A stretch of DNA of 64,000 bases from Streptomyces sp. NBC_01260. GTDB taxonomy: Bacteria; Actinomycetota; Actinomycetes; Streptomycetales; Streptomycetaceae. The notes beneath the pieces were generated by a model, which was not told the DNA's origin, searched no databases, and saw only the letters and a list, made by a program, of their open reading frames with translations. A program made the position numbers and the translations under genes. Shown here piece after piece: positions 63,104 to 64,000 of this stretch. The stretch lies in assembly GCF_036226405.1 (NCBI RefSeq), contig NZ_CP108464.1, forward strand, positions 6,820,001 through 6,884,000, read 5' to 3'. How positions within the stretch are numbered: the first letter of the stretch is position 1; each line of letters starts with the position of its first letter.

Positions 63104-64000
63104 ATGACGACGATCGACTGGGACTCCGCCGCCGATTCCTTCGACGAGGAGCCCGACCACGGTCTGCTCGACCCCGTGGTCCGGCACGCCTGGGCGCAGC
63201 GGCTGGAGAGCTGGCTGCCCCGGGAGCGTGCCGAGGTTCTCGACCTGGGGTGCGGCACCGGAAGCCTGGCGCTGCTCGTCGCCGGGCAGGGGCACCGGGT
63301 CACCGCGGTGGACCGCTCGCCGCGCATGGTGGAGCAGGCGCGCGCCAAGCTGGCCGGGACGGGCACCGAGGTGCTGGCCGGGGACGCCGCCGCGCCGCCC
63401 GTCGGCAAGCAGCGGTTCGATGTGATCCTGGCCCGGCACGTGGTGTGGCTGCTGTCCGACCCGGCGGCGGTCCTGCGGCACTGGTTCGGTCTGCTGCGGC
63501 CCGGCGGCAGGCTGGTGCTGATCGAGGGCGTGTGGAACGGGGTCGGGCTGTCCGCCGGGCAGCTCACCGCGCTGCTCGCCCCGTTCACCGAGCGCATCCA
63601 CCACGAGCGGCTCTCCGGCGACCGTGATCTCTGGGGCAAGGACGTCGACGACGAGCGCTACGCCCTGGTCGCCCGTGCCGAACCGCCGCGCCGGCACACC
63701 GAGGTCGTGGACGTGCATCTGATCCTGCGGCGCGGCTCCGACGTCCTGCTCGCCCGCCGAGCCGGTACGGGGTACGCGGACGGGCTGCTGCACGCCCCGT
63801 CCGGACATGTCGAGGACGGCGAGGACGTCCGCGAGGGCATGATCCGCGAGGCGGCCGAGGAGACCGGGATCGCCCTCGATCCGGAGGAGTTGCGGGTGGC
63901 CCTCGTCATGCAGCACCGGGGGCCCGGCGGCACTCCCCGGACCGGCTGGTTCTTCGAGGCGGAGTACGACCCGGCCCGGCCGCCGTACAACCGCGAACCG
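63104..64000 (+). CDS. SAM methyltransferase-NUDIX hydrolase fusion (3' end outside window)
   Basis: 299 codons visible from ATG 63104 with no stop before the window ends. Residues about 1-195: class I methyltransferase with VLDLGCGTGSLALLVAGQG (motif I), VTAVDRSPRMVEQA and LRPGGRLVLIEG. From about 207 a NUDIX domain begins (VVDVHLILRRGSDVLLARRAG). It has a complete Nudix box, GHVEDGEDVREGMIREAAEE then TGI. The join is continuous in frame. Such bifunctional proteins are known in streptomycetes but the substrates are not. SD weak. Confidence 0.88.
   Translation, partial: MTTIDWDSAADSFDEEPDHGLLDPVVRHAWAQRLESWLPRERAEVLDLGCGTGSLALLVAGQGHRVTAVDRSPRMVEQARAKLAGTGTEVLAGDAAAPPVGKQRFDVILARHVVWLLSDPAAVLRHWFGLLRPGGRLVLIEGVWNGVGLSAGQLTALLAPFTERIHHERLSGDRDLWGKDVDDERYALVARAEPPRRHTEVVDVHLILRRGSDVLLARRAGTGYADGLLHAPSGHVEDGEDVREGMIREAAEETGIALDPEELRVALVMQHRGPGGTPRTGWFFEAEYDPARPPYNREP

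Overview
This 64 kb window is high-GC actinobacterial DNA, almost certainly from a Streptomyces chromosome. The signs are strong third-position GC, many GTG and ATGA/GTGA-coupled starts, secreted proteases and an LPMO, and the core gene order pyrG / NUDIX / ald / parA / scpAB / aroH-tyrA-cmk-plsC-der / dnaE2. I saw no rRNA, tRNA, CRISPR array, insertion sequence or integrase.

Layout. 1-10.6 kb: the 3' part of pyrG, a NUDIX hydrolase, a TPR ATPase, alanine dehydrogenase, then a ParA ATPase + ribbon-helix-helix-like protein + ScpA + ScpB + pseudouridine synthase run. 10.7-15.7 kb: an NAD(P)-metabolism operon (PnuC, NadR, the NUDIX-type repressor NrtR, an ADP-ribosylglycohydrolase) behind a palindrome that fits an autoregulatory operator, followed by two convergent nucleotidyltransferases. 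15.9-20.4 kb: chorismate mutase, prephenate dehydrogenase, CMP kinase, acyltransferase and Der GTPase. 20.5-29.8 kb: conserved hypotheticals, a 168-bp inverted-repeat (MITE-like) element, an I78 inhibitor, a PAP2 phosphatase, an MFS exporter, a glutaryl-CoA-dehydrogenase-like enzyme, a SepF homologue and a DUF5685 protein with a cysteine-packed tail.

29.8-38.1 kb is a probable organosulfur uptake and oxidation cluster. A lipoprotein solute-binding protein lies behind an uncatalogued 23-residue cysteine-ending leader peptide. Facing away from it are a permease, an FAD enzyme, an ABC ATPase, two luciferase-like monooxygenases and a DUF1684 protein.

39.4-49.1 kb is the most interesting region. 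A SLOG-family protein converges on a tandem SLATT membrane protein. The SLATT gene is divergent from a complete FxSxx-COOH system: fxsA (55-aa RiPP precursor ending FNSAL), fxsB (radical SAM maturase with a degenerate HExxH extension), fxsC (TIR-like) and fxsT (ParA-like/TIR/NB-ARC/TPR, 1311 aa). The SLATT gene, fxsC and fxsT each carry an in-frame TTA codon, which suggests shared bldA control. Two paralogous streptogrisin-type proteases flank this block.

49.1-64 kb: an alpha/beta hydrolase, a protease, a Tat-exported GH109-like enzyme with a secreted NEW3-type partner, a BIG2 protein, a membrane protein, a LexA-box-preceded dnaE2 / ImuB-like pair, a secreted lipase behind two tandem palindromes, a sortase-anchored AA10 LPMO and the start of a methyltransferase-NUDIX fusion. 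Functions rest on motif and family recognition by eye; no database search was run.
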